64,000 bases of DNA, from the NCBI GenBank assembly GCA_032164245.1, contig JAVMKO010000002.1, positions 178,318,920 to 178,382,919 on the forward strand, in the 5' to 3' direction. This stretch comes from Sternotherus odoratus (taxonomy: Eukaryota; Chordata; Testudines; Kinosternidae). A program made the position numbers and the translations under genes. Shown in pieces: positions 1-10,657 of the stretch (positions within the stretch are counted from its first letter, which is position 1; every line of letters starts with the position of its first letter). A model generated the notes under the pieces. That model did no database searches, was not told the DNA's origin, and saw nothing but the letters and a program-made list of their open reading frames with translations.

Positions 1-950
1 ACTAAAGTATGCCTGACATCATGAGCGCAATTTTGTAGTATTTGTTAGAGTAAAACTTGCCAAGCCCGTAAAAAAAAAAAAATCTGTTTTTGCAAGGAAC
101 CTTGCTTTGTCCTGACATTTGAATGAGGACACAATTCACCATGAACCTTTTACTCTTCCTCTTCTCTTGGAGAATAATGAAAGGAGTCCATTCATTGCAG
201 CCTCTTGGTGTTTTCACAGAAAAATCATACATAACAGTCCATCAGCACAGGCCTACTCCTCATCTGAAACGTGAGTAAAGCTTGGAGCTAGAGCACTTTA
301 TGCCCACTGCATATTTCTACCAGTGGGCTGGACTTTTGCCATTGTTAATAATGTTGAAACGAGGACTGACATCCCAAAATAAAAGAAACAGACTGTGAAA
401 AAAATATTTAAAAAGAACAATCCTGTAGGCACTTACTTATCACGTAAGCATACCACACAGTTATATTGGAAAATGTGTAACTGATTATTATGCAAAGAGA
501 AAATGGCCTCTTCTCAATTTGCAGGTTGAGAACATTCCTTAGCGAGCTGTGACAGGATGTTTTCTGTTAACCTCATTTTTTTTTTTAAATTAGACAAGGA
601 AAACCATTTCTTACCGGTCATTGTTTTGGTATATGTCTAAGTACTAAAGTTGCATCTAGGAAAACAGTTGCTAGAAAGTTCTGTTATCTATTTTGAACTT
701 TTGGAAACTGTATTTACCTGATGCTGAAGTACTGAAGAATTCCTCCAGAAGAACATGTCACAGCTATGCTAGTGCTAAATAAATCTAGTGGTATGTCATG
801 ATAGTAAAGGGCTATACTTGTGAAGCATAATGTGGGATCTGAGCTGCATGACTCCAATTTTATACTCAGTGAGAGTGATGAGGTTGTAATCCCATTTAAA
901 CATTTAAAATTATTACCTGAATGTGAAGTGTTACTGTACCTACTGTATCT
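1..950. other. Unassigned AT-rich sequence
   Basis: I see no credible gene or recognisable mobile element. The stretch has a short A-run near 70-82 and a T-run near 577-586. The largest frame, on the minus strand at 2-232, has no domain character and looks like a chance frame. Confidence 0.5.
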
Positions 951-998
951 TAGGGTATGTCTATTACTTGGATTACTTGTATTTTAGGGTATGTCTAT
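951..998. repeat. Duplicated Harbinger-TIR-like motif, 34-bp period
   Basis: The 14-mer tagggtatgtctat occurs at 951-964 and again at 985-998, so the terminal-repeat-like motif is present twice, 34 bp apart. The second copy continues into actgcag and is the better candidate for the 5' end of the Harbinger element that follows. The first may be a local tandem duplication or the end of an older copy. Confidence 0.55.
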
Positions 999-1619
999 AC
1001 TGCAGATTAATCCCATGGTCATTGGAACTCAAGATCACTGGCTCAGTGTTTCCAAGCCTGGATTTAAGCTTTCACAGTGAATATTGACTCTAGGTTTAAA
1101 ATTTCTGAACCTGGGTCTCAGGCATCTACGCTGCATTTTGCAATCCCATCAGACAAGCCTCTCACTAGGCTTTCTAGCTCCCTTCCCAGTGGTAGCCACT
1201 CTCACCCTTTGTTTGTGATGCAGTGTGGGAAAACCTGACTATCCAGCCTTCACGTTAGAGGAAGTAGTTGCAGCCTGCCTACGCTCAGCCTGCTGAGCCA
1301 TCTTTTGGGTCTCCATGCAACCGGAGCCAAAAGAATGGAGGATTCACCATTTGAAGAACTTGTCCTGCTTGAGTATTCACTCCTATTTCAGGAAACAGAC
1401 AGTGCATCCATAAGACACTGGTGGAAATTTTGAGCTACCAAAGGAGGAGAAGGATGATACAGATGTAGCAGACTCAGATTAACCGATGCTAATCACAACT
1501 CTCATGTAGCTGCTGATTCATCCCATATAGACCAGTGCATCTGGAACAGGGCAGCAACCATAGACTGATGGAATCACGTTGTCATGTGGATCTGGGATGA
1601 CCAGTAGTGGGTCCAAAAC

Positions 1620-2516
1620 TTCTGCATGAAGAAGGCTACGTTGCCTGAGCTTTGTGAGCAGCTCACTCCAACTCTGCAGACTCACAGAACGTATACATGA
1701 GGGCAGCCTTCTTGGTTCAGAAGCCAGTTCCTTTAACCACCTGGAAGCTGGCAACCCAAGACTGCTACAGATCCATTGTTAACCACTTTGATGTTGGAAA
1801 GCCAACTGTAGATAGAGTACCCCAGAAACCTGCACTACCACGTGCTGTACCTGTATGTGGTGGATATGAAAAATATCCCTGAAGTAATTTCTAATGTTGA
1901 GAGAATGGGGTTTCCAAACTGTGCTGGGGTCATTGATGAGACTCATATTCCCATAGTTTCCTCTCCTCAAGGACCACATGAGTACATAAACCAGGGAAAT
2001 AGTCCATTGTTATGTAGATCCTTGGGGACCATAGAAGCCAATTTGTGGATTCTGATATTGTCTGTTCTGAAAATTAGAAGTCTACCTTCATGGTCAGGCA
2101 AGGATAATATACCCAGCAAATGACATTGTCATAAATGGAGTTACTGTCCCCACTGTACCACTGTTATACTAGGGTACCCATGTACACCCTTTTGCCTTGG
2201 CTTATGAAGCCATATCCTGATTTCAGAAGATCTGGCAAAAGACTCACAGTAGGTGTAGAATGGTGGTTGAATGTGTGTTTGGCAGATTGAAATCCCCCTG
2301 GTGCTGTTTACAGACCATTTGGATTCCAGTATCACCAATGCTGTTCACATGACCGTGGCTTGCTAGGCTCTTCATGTTGTTTGTGAAGTCAAAGGTGAGC
2401 CATTTGCCTCTGAATGGACTTATGACAGTGATGGATTGCTGAAAGTGCTCTGATCACAACTGGAGCAGGATACATCTGGGTGACAGAAAACAGGAATGCT
2501 CTATGCTCCTACATGA
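1620..2516 (+). pseudogene. HARBI1-like (PIF/Harbinger) DDE transposase, decayed
   Basis: This was a DDE-superfamily nuclease that cuts and pastes its own element in the nucleus. The helix-turn-helix part reads LPELCEQLTPTLQ, then MRAAFLVQKPV, WKLATQDCYRSI and GKPTVDRV (about 1635-1820). A frame change leads to FPNCAGVIDETHIPI (about 1910-1955), whose D is the first catalytic aspartate. Further frame changes lead to VVECVFGRLKSPW near 2260-2300, with the expected catalytic E. The C-terminal region before the breakpoint resembles RNALCSYMM (2492-2515). At least three frameshifts and several stops separate these blocks, so it cannot encode a working enzyme. It is on the same strand as the DIRS remnant that interrupts it. 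An alternative is a domesticated HARBI1 paralogue, but the density of breaks argues against that. Confidence 0.8.
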
Positions 2517-2559
2517 TGGACTTGCATGGACAAATGGAAGAGGGAAAATAGTATGTTCT

Positions 2560-2960
2560 TCTTCAGACTCGGGGCTTCTGGTCCCAAGAGGATTTCTCCT
2601 CTCCCCTGTGCCGGGAAGCCCTTGCACTGTGGAACTTTTGCATGGAGCACAACATTTACCTGATGGTGTCTTACTTACCAGGGATACAAAACAGTGTAGC
2701 GGACTCTGAGCCGCTCCTTCCACGGCCATGAGTGGTCCCTCCAGAGGGACATGGTGACTGCAATCTTCTGTCTCTCGGGGTCTCCCCAGATAGACCTGTT
2801 TGTGACGCAGGACAACACGCAGTGCTGTAGGTTCTGCTACCTCATGGGCCTCAGCCTGGGGTCAATCACAGATTTTTTTTTCTTCCCATGGACTCCTGGC
2901 CTGCTTTATGCCTTCCCACAACCCCGTTGGTCCACAGGGTGATCCTCAAGATCGGAAGGG
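2560..2960 (+). pseudogene. DIRS RNase H / connection region, broken
   Basis: In the intact protein this part follows the reverse transcriptase and removes the RNA strand of the hybrid. Recognisable blocks are LWNFCMEHNIYLM (near 2630-2670), a QNSVADS motif resembling the usual NxxADxLSR end of DIRS RNase H (2690-2710), then HGHEWSLQRDMVTAIF and SPQIDLFVTQDNTQC (2722-2825). The frame shifts just after VADS. From about 2730 to 2940 one frame is open for about 63 codons. A T-run at 2872-2881 may mark another slip. Together with the stops this shows an inactive copy. Confidence 0.7.
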
Positions 2961-3159
2961 ACTGGGCGTGAGTCATTCTGATAGTGCTGGCATGGCCAGC
3001 ACTGGTTCACGTCGCTTCTGCAGATGTCCGTGAGGACGCCCGTACAGCTACTCCCATTCCTGGACCTGATCATGTAGGACCATGGCCGCCTTCGGCACCC
3101 GAACCTGGAGTCCCTCCACCTCACGGCTTGGATGCTCCATGGCTGAACCCCGTTGAACT

Positions 3160-4135
3160 GGCCTGCTCTCATCATGTTTGGCGAGTGCTCCCCGGCAGTA
3201 GGAAGCCCTACACTAGGGCCACATATATGACCAAATGGAAGCGCTTCTCTTTCTGGGCAGAGCAGAATGGGCACGCTCTGCTACACACCCCATCCCTCTC
3301 ATTTTGAACTATCTTCTTCACTTAAAACAGCAGGGTCTGTCGCTCTTCTTGGTGCGGATCCACCTGGAAGCTACCTTGGCTTTCCGCCCGGGTGCTAGGG
3401 GTTTCTGTCTTCGCTGACCCCCGGGTCAGCTGCTTCCTCAGGGGCCTGGAAAGTCTGCTCTCCCACATACGACAACCTGTTCCTGCCTGGGATCTTCCCT
3501 TGGTTCTCTCTGTCCTTATGGGCCCTCCCTTTGAGCCACTGGGTACATGCTCTCTACTGTTCCTGTCTTATAAGGTCATGTTCCTGGTGGGTATCACCTT
3601 GGCCAGGAGGGTGTTGGAGCTCAGGGCCCTCACGTCAGAACCCCCCCTACACCGTTTTTCACAAGGAGAAGGTCCAGCTCAGGCCACGTCCAGCCTTCTT
3701 TCCCAAAGTGGTCTCTCTATTCCATATGGGTCAGGACATTTTTCTCCTGGAGTTTTACCCAAAGCCACATGCATCCAACGGAGCGCGGGTTATACTCTTT
3801 GGACGTCCAGAGGGCCCTAGCATTCTTTATCGAGCGAACTAAGCCATTCAGAAAGTCCATTCAGCTCTTTGTGGCAGTGGCTGATAGGATGATGGGTCTC
3901 CATGTTTCGTCCCAGCGTATCTCCTTCGTTATGGATCACGTCCTGCATCTGCGAATGCTATGATCGGATCCTATCACAGCCCACTCCACCAGAGCCCAAG
4001 CCTCATTGGCAGCATTCTTGGTGCAGGAGATCTGTTGGGTTGCCACCTGGTCATCCATTTACACATTCACAACGCACTAAGCCATCACTCAGCAGGCCAG
4101 AGACGATGCGGCTTTTGATCGTGCAGCACTTCAGT
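3160..4135 (+). pseudogene. DIRS tyrosine recombinase, decayed; catalytic Tyr codon is a stop
   Basis: This would be the integrase that joins the circular DNA to the target. Several blocks are recognised across two or three frames: HVRQPV-like HIRQPVPAWDLPLVL and MGPPFEPLGTCSLLFLSYK (about 3455-3570), then LARRVLELRALTSE (about 3600-3640), which carries the first catalytic Arg. The next blocks are YSLDVQRALAF and ERTKPFRKSIQLFVAVADRM (about 3790-3895). The HxxR box reads ITAHSTRAQAS from 3973, with His at 3982-3984 and Arg at 3991-3993. Staying in that frame without an indel, the segment WSSIYTFTTH is followed by TAA at 4078-4080, where the family has its nucleophilic Tyr. Frame breaks also separate the N-terminal blocks. 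Confidence 0.78.
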
Positions 4136-4188
4136 CAGTAGCGGACTCTGACCCCACCACCTGAATTCGGCTTGTGAGTCACCTCCTT

Positions 4189-4500
4189 GGAATGCACATG
4201 AACAATCATTTGAAGAAGAAAAGACCTTTCGTAAAGTAATGTGTTCTTAGAGATGTGGTGTTCATGTCTATTCCAATACCCACCCTCTGGCCCCTCTGTT
4301 GGAGTGAGGGCAAGAAGAAACTGAGGGGGTGGAGGGTCGGCAGGCCCAGATATTGGGCACCGTAGTGGCGCCACTCAAGGGGGCGCCTGAGCCGACCCTT
4401 CGGATACTGCTAGGGGAAAAACCTTCGTGCACGCCTGGTTGAAAGGGACATGAACAACACATCTCAAAGAACACCAGTTACGAATGGTAACCGTCTTTTT
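4189..4500 (+). repeat. DIRS terminal / internal complementary repeat block
   Basis: An imperfect inverted repeat runs from ggaatgcacatgaacaa at 4189 to ttgttcatgtctattcc-like sequence ending at 4274, with a short spacer. A related segment recurs at about 4440-4500 (gggacatgaacaacacatct, then agttacgaatggtaacc). This arrangement of related inverted and direct copies at the 3' end is typical of the DIRS/Ngaro class rather than of LTR elements. A short palindrome gtggcgccac lies at 4365-4374. I place the element's end at about 4500, where AT-rich sequence resumes. Confidence 0.65.
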
Positions 4501-5510
4501 ATGAATTTGTTTGTACAACAGTGTTAACTGTAGATGAGGAACTGTCACTCTACACATTGAATGGGAGGAGGATCGATTACTATTCTGTTTAACTATGGAT
4601 AAGATGACTGCTTATCAAATGGGAGGAGCACTGTGGGGCAAGAACTGTAGATTTTCATTATGGATTGATGTAAATAAAGGTATTGAGAAATTGTGTTTGG
4701 AAACAACTTCTCAGTTGTGCTGTATCATGTTTCTTTATTATTTGAAATACACATTATATGATGTGATGCAGTGATGGTAATAAACTTTCATAATAAAATA
4801 AAAGTCATTATTTGTGAACATGGCTGTATTACAAAAAAAAACATTAAAATATTGCCAGGCAGGCCAGTGCCATTACACCATCAAAACATCCGTAATAAAC
4901 CAATAACAAACAAGTAATAAAACAAACATTGAACAATGCAAAAAGTGAAACCTGGTGCCAACAAATAAATCCTCAAGCTCTCCATTCTCCTTTCACTTTT
5001 CTGAGAATTTAGTACACAGTTGGAGCTGCTGCTGCAGGAGGGTAGAGGGCTGCAGAGTGGGGTGAAAGACAGCAGGGGTTACATTTAGCCTGTCCTACTA
5101 CTGTTCAGTCACAGTTCCATGGCTCACTCAAAAGTGGAATTATTAAAATGTTTCCTGATCTGGAGCACATGGTACCATGGAGGGGACTCAGGACATGATG
5201 CGAGTATAGCAGGATCTTGTTCTCTTTCAGCCACTAGCACACACGACCTTTTAAACATGCCTTTTTGCTGTGCTCTATCTTCTTCCCTCAACTGACATTC
5301 CTACTCTAGAAACTGTGCTGCCCGTCTCTCCTTGCCTGCAGGAATTCTGTCCTCATGCTCTGCAGCCTGTCTGTGCCTTTCCACATTTCCCTTTGGTATT
5401 GCACCTAGTCCAGGTTGTCTACCATAAGTTCATCATGGAAATGCTTCCTCCTGGATTGGCACGTGACACTTAGAAACCCCAGGCTCCTGCTGTAATGTGG
5501 CCGAGCAGCC
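4501..5510. other. Probable Harbinger 3' tail and adjoining unassigned sequence
   Basis: An AATAAA is present at 4673-4678 on the plus strand, and further AATAAA-like motifs on both strands lie between 4780 and 4990. The stretch 4960-5230 is richer in GC and might be a remnant of the element's second (Myb-like) gene on the minus strand. I see no clear motif to prove it. No intact gene is visible. Confidence 0.35.
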
Positions 5511-5840
5511 ATGGTACAAGGGGTTGCAGAGGGATCTGAGAGGACCTGAACTATCAAATAGTGCAATAATGTCTCATTATTTCACAAAGGGTTCAATGAT
5601 CTTCAGAGAAAAGTGTCTTGTGCAATCTCAAGATCAAAAAAATGATACATAAGTATGGCCATACTGGGTCAGGTATTTCAGTGGGAATGAACAGAACAGG
5701 TAATCATCAAGTGATCCATCCCCTGCTGCCCGTTCCCAGCTTCTGGCAAACAGAGGCTTTGTGAAATAATGAGACATTACTGCACTGTTTGATATCTGCT
5801 TTCAGGTCCCCTCAGATCCCTCTGCAACCCCTTGTACCAT
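5511..5840. repeat. Inverted duplication: arms 5511-5588 and 5758-5840
   Basis: The left arm starts atggtacaaggggttgcaga; the right arm ends tctgcaaccccttgtaccat. Reverse-complemented, the arms match over about 78 bases with a few substitutions and one five-base difference (tagttcagg versus tatctgctttcagg). The 169-base spacer contains the end of a CR1 LINE. The right arm sits inside CR1 sequence, between the familiar blocks caaacagaggct and cctgcccaccctggctaata, so the CR1 was there first and an inverted copy of its left flank was inserted into it. Confidence 0.8.
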
Positions 5841-6130
5841 ACCTGCCCACCCTGGCTAATAACCATTGATGAACCTATCCTCCATGAACTTATCTAGTTC
5901 TTCTTTTTGAACTCAGTTACAGTTCTGGCCTTCACAGCATCTCTGACAAAGAGTTCCACAGGTTGACTGTGTTGTGTGAAGAAATACTTGTTTGTTTTAA
6001 ACCTGCTGCCTATTAATTTCATTTGGTGACCCCTAGCTCTTGTGTTATGAGAATGTAACACTTCCTTATTTACTTTCTCCACACTGTAATACTGATACTC
6101 TGTAAAACTGTGCTTCAGTATATTGTAAGA
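5645..6130 (-). mobile_element. CR1 LINE 3' end, 5'-truncated and rearranged
   Basis: Read on the minus strand, this is the C-terminus of CR1 ORF2 followed by its 3' untranslated region, with the 3' end at the left. The peptide SHNTRARGHQMKLIGSRF, followed by KTNKYFFTQH (within 5894-6082), is a CR1 reverse-transcriptase C-terminal signature. The 3' region contains gaatgaacagaacaggtaat and aagtgatccatcccctg. Compared with other copies (for example 26219 onward), a block after the 3' terminal actgggtcag is deleted. The segment 5758-5840 is foreign (see the inverted duplication). Confidence 0.85.
5894..6082 (-). pseudogene. CR1 ORF2 C-terminal fragment
   Basis: This is the end of a LINE endonuclease/reverse-transcriptase polyprotein, downstream of the catalytic domain. 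Recognised segments are KVNKEVLHSHNTRARGHQMK and FKTNKYFFTQHSQPVELF, ending with a region resembling VVKAKTITGFKKEL. The fragment has no catalytic residues and is not functional. Confidence 0.75.
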
Positions 6131-6208
6131 GGAACGCTTCAGTATACATTGAGGCTTGGGTTTTGAACCCCATGGTATAGTAGTAGTGACTGAGAGATTC
6201 CCTCTATG

Positions 6209-6334
6209 TAAGGTGACCAGATAGCAACTGTGGAAAAAATGAGATGGGGTGGGGTGGTGCTAATAGGTGCCTATATAAGAAAAGTCCCCTAAAATAGGTC
6301 TATCCCTACGAAAATGGGGTTTTTGGTCACCCTA
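6209..6334. mobile_element. Short hAT-type MITE, TAGGGTGACCAG family
   Basis: The left end taaggtgaccagat and right end ggtcaccctaincluding 6323-6334 are inverted repeats. The flanking octamers cctctatg (6201-6208) and cctctata (6335-6342) match at seven of eight positions and are the likely target-site duplication. It has no coding capacity. The same family is seen at 47907-48030 with a perfect eight-base duplication. Confidence 0.7.
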
Positions 6335-6342
6335 CCTCTATA

Positions 6343-6930
6343 CCACTTGCACAAAAGGGGAAAAAACAGACCTAGTTCTCCCTTCTATAGTTTCATATCT
6401 TTTCCTTTATTTCATCTGTTAACTATCAAGATATAGATTTTCAACCTGTTTCATATCATTGCTGCAACTGTTATCACCTACAACTCTTCCCCTTTAGGTG
6501 CCCACCAGAATTCTCTTCTATGTTTGCCACGCTGCTTCAGAGGTGTTACCTTAAAGGGTTCTACCCTGGCAGGAATTGGCACAGTATTTATAGAGCACCC
6601 TGGTGTCTGAGGAGAACTAAATCCACGTGACTGAACCAATAAACTTTGACAGAAGGTATAACATAGGGAAGGGCAGCGAGCCAAAATCCACCACATCAAA
6701 CAACTGCTACTGACCCACTTGTGACCTTGAGGTGAGGAACTGCTACATTAGCTACGGAGATGTCAGAGTGACTCTATAAGTAAGACTGCGTTGAATTTTT
6801 CATTTTGGCCAGGACTAACCCCCTCCCCACTGCCTTTTTTGCTCCTAAATGATGGAATATCATCACCAAACTTTACACACTCAGGCCTAATTGATTAATT
6901 TTTCAAATATGGTTGATTTCTTAAAAAAAT
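6343..6930. other. Unassigned sequence
   Basis: Nothing in this stretch is recognisable as a gene. The 6480-6720 part has somewhat higher GC and could be an old LTR or repeat fragment, but I cannot name it. Confidence 0.4.
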
Positions 6931-6932
6931 AA

Positions 6933-6980
6933 ACACACACACACACACACACACACACGCGCACACACACACACAAACAC
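6933..6980. repeat. (CA)n microsatellite
   Basis: Nearly perfect CA dinucleotide repeat with a GC step near 6959-6961 and an interruption (aaac) at the right end. A chance minus-strand frame runs through it and should not be taken as a gene. Confidence 0.95.
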
Positions 6981-7063
6981 CTCACCCTCTTAGGAGACAA
7001 GCACTTAAGTGTTCCTTTATTTGAAATTTGGGTCGAGGTGCAACCTGCAAATCCCAGATTACT

Positions 7064-7100
7064 TCTCTTTTTTTTCTCTCTCTCTCTCACACACACCCAT
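7064..7100. repeat. Short (T)n/(TC)n/(CA)n tract
   Basis: A T-run followed by TC repeats (about 7074-7089) and a few CA units. Low-complexity DNA close to the larger CA microsatellite. Confidence 0.85.
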
Positions 7101-10100
7101 CACATCTGCTCTCCAATGCAATTTGCATGTTTCTGAATATACTATTTATAGTTCCACTCTCAGCCCTACCTATCTGGCAAGACAGGGAAGAGAACAGGTC
7201 TTTTCTTCCCCCCTATGCCAAGCCCCCAGAGTTCAGTAAACATCTCTCCCTTCTGAACAGCCAATGTCAATCTGATTAGCCTCTTTGGGCTTCTTGACTG
7301 ATCAATTACAGTAGCTAAAGAGCATGGCTGCTGGTAGCTTTACTCCTGAGGCAGCTTTAGAAACAAGTCTCCACCTCTCCCTTCACCCTGTGTGCCCCAT
7401 TATGTTGGTAGGGGAAAAGGGTGATGCGAAGACATGTTTCAGCAACCAAGCTACCAACCTGATTCCTCAGACAACTGCACTAGGAGAGAGTCTCATTCTG
7501 AAATGCCAAATGAGGCTCATCAGATGGGCACTGCTGGTGGACTGGTTGTTCAAGTCCTTAAGTTCAAGTTCTACACCTGCTCCTCTGCTTTGGGGAGGAT
7601 TCCCATGTGTTTCCTGGCCTCTGCAGAGAGATTTAGCACACAGCCCACTACCAAGGTTGGGTTCTGGATCCCTTGATTTGGCCCCAGTGTATAAATTGAT
7701 GGCAATATCAAACTCAATATAGCTATTAGAATAAGGCAAAAGCATTTTAATAAAGTCTAGTAAAACAAGAATATTAGAGAGAGAGAAGGAAAAATAGAAG
7801 GAATATTTAAAATTGGAATGTTACTAGATAAAACCTTCTCACTGAAGTCAGTCTCCAGGTCGAGGAATGTAACAAACACAGTGCAAGGTGCACTGTCACA
7901 CTGATTAGACGTTAGCTACTGCGTATTGTATGGATCCACAGAAAAAATCAATAAAACCATACAAAAATGTCCTCAGCTCATTACACTGAGGCACGTCTGC
8001 ATTTAGTATTAAACTACTTCCTTTGCTATTATTATATTTCTTTAAAAATGAATGGAAAAGACCAAGTGTTTATCCTTTATCTGAAAATGATCTCATTAAA
8101 ACATAAAATAGTGCAAGGCGCATTTCATTTTAAAATGTGCTGATTTGTAATTCTTAACAAACAAAAACCCCACATTTATATTGCAAAATCTTTAACTACA
8201 CATATCTCATGGTAACATTGAATGCATTTATATCAGTGTGAAGATTCTTTCATATTTGTTAATATATTTGTTATCACATGTTAAACTAGAGATAAGGGAA
8301 TAATGTGTTTTAAACCTCTCTTATATGTGGGTGTCTAGGTTAAAAATATTCTAAACGTCATATGCATTTCTGTAAAAATATATGCTAGATGTCTTTAGAA
8401 AATCTGTTCCCCATTTATAGTCTGCCAGCACAGTGGATCAGGAACCAAAGTTCCTTTCACTATTTCATGTCTCCAATTTTTAAAACAAATAAATAAGAAG
8501 CTAAATTGCTGTTGAAACTGCAAACTTTTAGGGGGAGACAGTAGCACATTTTAATTTGAATGTATTAGTATATTTAATTTTCCAAATGACTTGAGAGATG
8601 CAGTAATACCTTGTACAAACATGGTTTGCTATCTTCTGACCTCCTCATAGTGCATATGAAATGAAACTAACTATTTTTCATCTTTAACAAACTGAGGAAA
8701 CTAAAGCATGGAAAATTCATTCTGTGCTTCGTCAGTGACTGCAAGTGACTGAAGTAGCATAAATAAGCTTGTCTCAGAAGTCACTCATCAGTGACCAGAA
8801 TTATTTTTGTGACATCCTGAACAGTCTGTAGTCATTGACATTTATTTTTACATTGTGTAAAAATAATTCAGTAAGTAATTTTTGTTAATTTATAGTTTCT
8901 ATAATGTTGAAATCCTCCTGTGTTTTTTTTTAAAAAAAACAATGTCCAATAATTATTTTATAGTGATACAGTAGCAAGACTTCATGCCATGTTAATGCAG
9001 TCACAGAACTAAAGGTTGTCCAAAGGTTGAGTAGCACAGTAAAACAAATAATTGGGAACACCTTTTAATTTGAAAAACACTAAGAACCTGAGACAAATGT
9101 ACACAAAAACAAAGACTGTCATGATTAATGTTTCTGGCACTTAAACACAATGGGAGATTTAACTCTTTCCATTCTAGCAGGCTATATGCATATGCACTGG
9201 CAATAGTTTGAAAGACTCTATTCAAAAGTTTGGCGCATAGGACAAATATTTAATTGTACATCTGTCCATATTAGAGGAGACTACCTGGCAAGTCATTCAA
9301 CCTTTGAATGGATTAATACTTCTATATGGCATATTTTCAATTTTAAAATGTGTACCATAGTCTAATAAACTCCTGTATCATCTTTGAAATATGAAGTCAA
9401 TAGAGTTCCATAGAAAACTTATCATTGTCCACAGATGTGTCTTTAAAATCTAAAGTGTAAATCACATATATGATTATATCAGCCTACACTGAAACCCCCT
9501 TTGCCAGGCAACCTGCTGCTTGTAGTGAACACTTCAAACTATCACCAATGTTTTCAGTACACATTTGTTAATTTGTTCAATTTTTAGATACAGTGATTGC
9601 TTAAGACACATTAATTACCAGGAATTTGCATAAAGACTTTGTTAGAAAATATATTTCTATGTCATTCTCAAACCTATTTAGTAATTATTAATGAAGTAAT
9701 TTGTATCATTACCTTAGCGATATCCTCAACATGAAGATACAGGTTGAAAGCAAAGCCACTTTTTTTTTTTTTGAACCCTGAAGATTAATTATATTTGAGC
9801 CTGGGGGATATCTTAGATACCTGTGGATTTCTGAGCTGGTCATGCTATGAAAGGCTGAAGACAAAAGACTCTCTGAGTTGGTAACCTATCCAGAAGACAG
9901 GACAGCCCATTGAGTTAGGGCCAAAAAGAAATCCGCCTCACTCTTTAATCCCTGTGCTTAATCCCATGCAGCCCAGTAGAATTAAGGTACTAAAGGAAGA
10001 TGTATGGACCTGGATCTGACCTGAGGGTCCATTTTCTGTTATATGAAAGTTTTTTTTTAAAAAGTGGATTTAGGGGAGCTTCACCTTCTCACCTCTGATA

Positions 10101-10657
10101 ACTGGAACAGTGTAGAGATGCTCCTGGTTTTGAGTCTGGAGGATGGGAAAGCACTATTTTATCACAATCACCTTTTATTTGGGGATTCAGATAGGAAAAT
10201 CTTCAGTCTGGTGCCTCTTATTTCATCTAGCTCCAGTTGGTAGAAATTAATCTGTCAGCTAGGAAAATATAGATGCCTTTGGAAAGCACAGGCCCTTTTA
10301 GAACCATACCCAGTGATTGATATTTTGTCAGCTATGGAAGAAACCCAGCCTCATGTTAGGACAAGAACGTTTTTCATTGTCATTGTTCAAGCATTTGTGT
10401 TGGACAGAGTCATGATTGTGCCTCTAGGAACGTGATCATTTAAGGTAGGCAGCTGTCTAATTCCCAGTGTTCTGTTATAAAGGTGGCCATATTTCTAAAA
10501 TAAAGCACAAGATGCTGCAGCGGCAACTTATTTTTGTGTAGTGAATTACTTGTATACTTTATTAAACAACGAGCACTTGTGTTGCTACTACCAGCTCCTG
10601 ACTCAACAGCAACATGTGCATACATCTCAGAATGGAAGACTTTTTCCAGTAACTTGT
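7101..10657. other. Long unassigned AT-rich stretch
   Basis: No gene or nameable repeat is visible in 3.5 kb. The part 7320-7700 is more GC-rich and has two overlapping plus-strand frames of 80 and 132 codons, without recognisable domains. They begin at ordinary ATGs but look like chance frames in an old repeat. Homopolymer runs lie near 8929-8940 and 9761-9772. Confidence 0.45.

Larger units (their letters stand above)
2530..4500 (+). mobile_element. 5'-truncated DIRS-type tyrosine-recombinase retroelement
   Basis: DIRS elements retrotranspose with a reverse transcriptase/RNase H and integrate a circular intermediate with a tyrosine recombinase, so they leave no target-site duplication. Here the RNase H tail (about 2560-2960), the recombinase (about 3160-4135) and the characteristic terminal/complementary repeats (4189-4500) are present in the usual order. 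Gag and reverse transcriptase are missing, so the copy is 5'-truncated. It sits between the end of the Harbinger transposase and probable Harbinger 3' sequence. The 5' boundary is uncertain by some tens of bases. GC content rises sharply between about 2550 and 4150 relative to the flanks, as expected for an inserted coding element. Confidence 0.75.
987..4830 (+). mobile_element. PIF/Harbinger DNA transposon relic, interrupted by a DIRS element
   Basis: The left end gggtatgtctatactgcag at 987 follows a TTA trinucleotide (984-986), which fits the three-base TWA target preference of PIF/Harbinger elements. The body contains a decayed DDE transposase (about 1620-2516) on the plus strand. A retroelement unrelated to Harbinger lies at about 2530-4500. 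After it, sequence with an AATAAA at 4673-4678 may be the Harbinger 3' tail. I found no matching right terminal repeat, so the 3' limit is a guess. It may be deleted or lie somewhat further right, since some Harbinger elements carry a second Myb-like gene downstream. Confidence 0.55.

Noticed and set aside
1518..2338. Minus-strand frames at 1518-1754, 1779-1979 and 2141-2338
   Set aside because: They are antisense shadows of the Harbinger transposase, which gives the recognisable peptides on the plus strand.
2697..4151. Identical 13-mer tagcggactctga at 2697-2709 and 4139-4151, looking like a direct repeat flanking the DIRS genes
   Set aside because: Both copies encode VADS in two different protein contexts (RNase H QNSVADS and recombinase C-terminus QSVADS), so the match is better explained by coding coincidence than by an insertion duplication.
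6887..7096. Minus-strand frame with CVCVCV repeats
   Set aside because: Produced by the CA microsatellite.
7324..7722. 132-codon plus-strand frame
   Set aside because: No domain, overlapped by other frames of similar length on both strands, no promoter or splice evidence.
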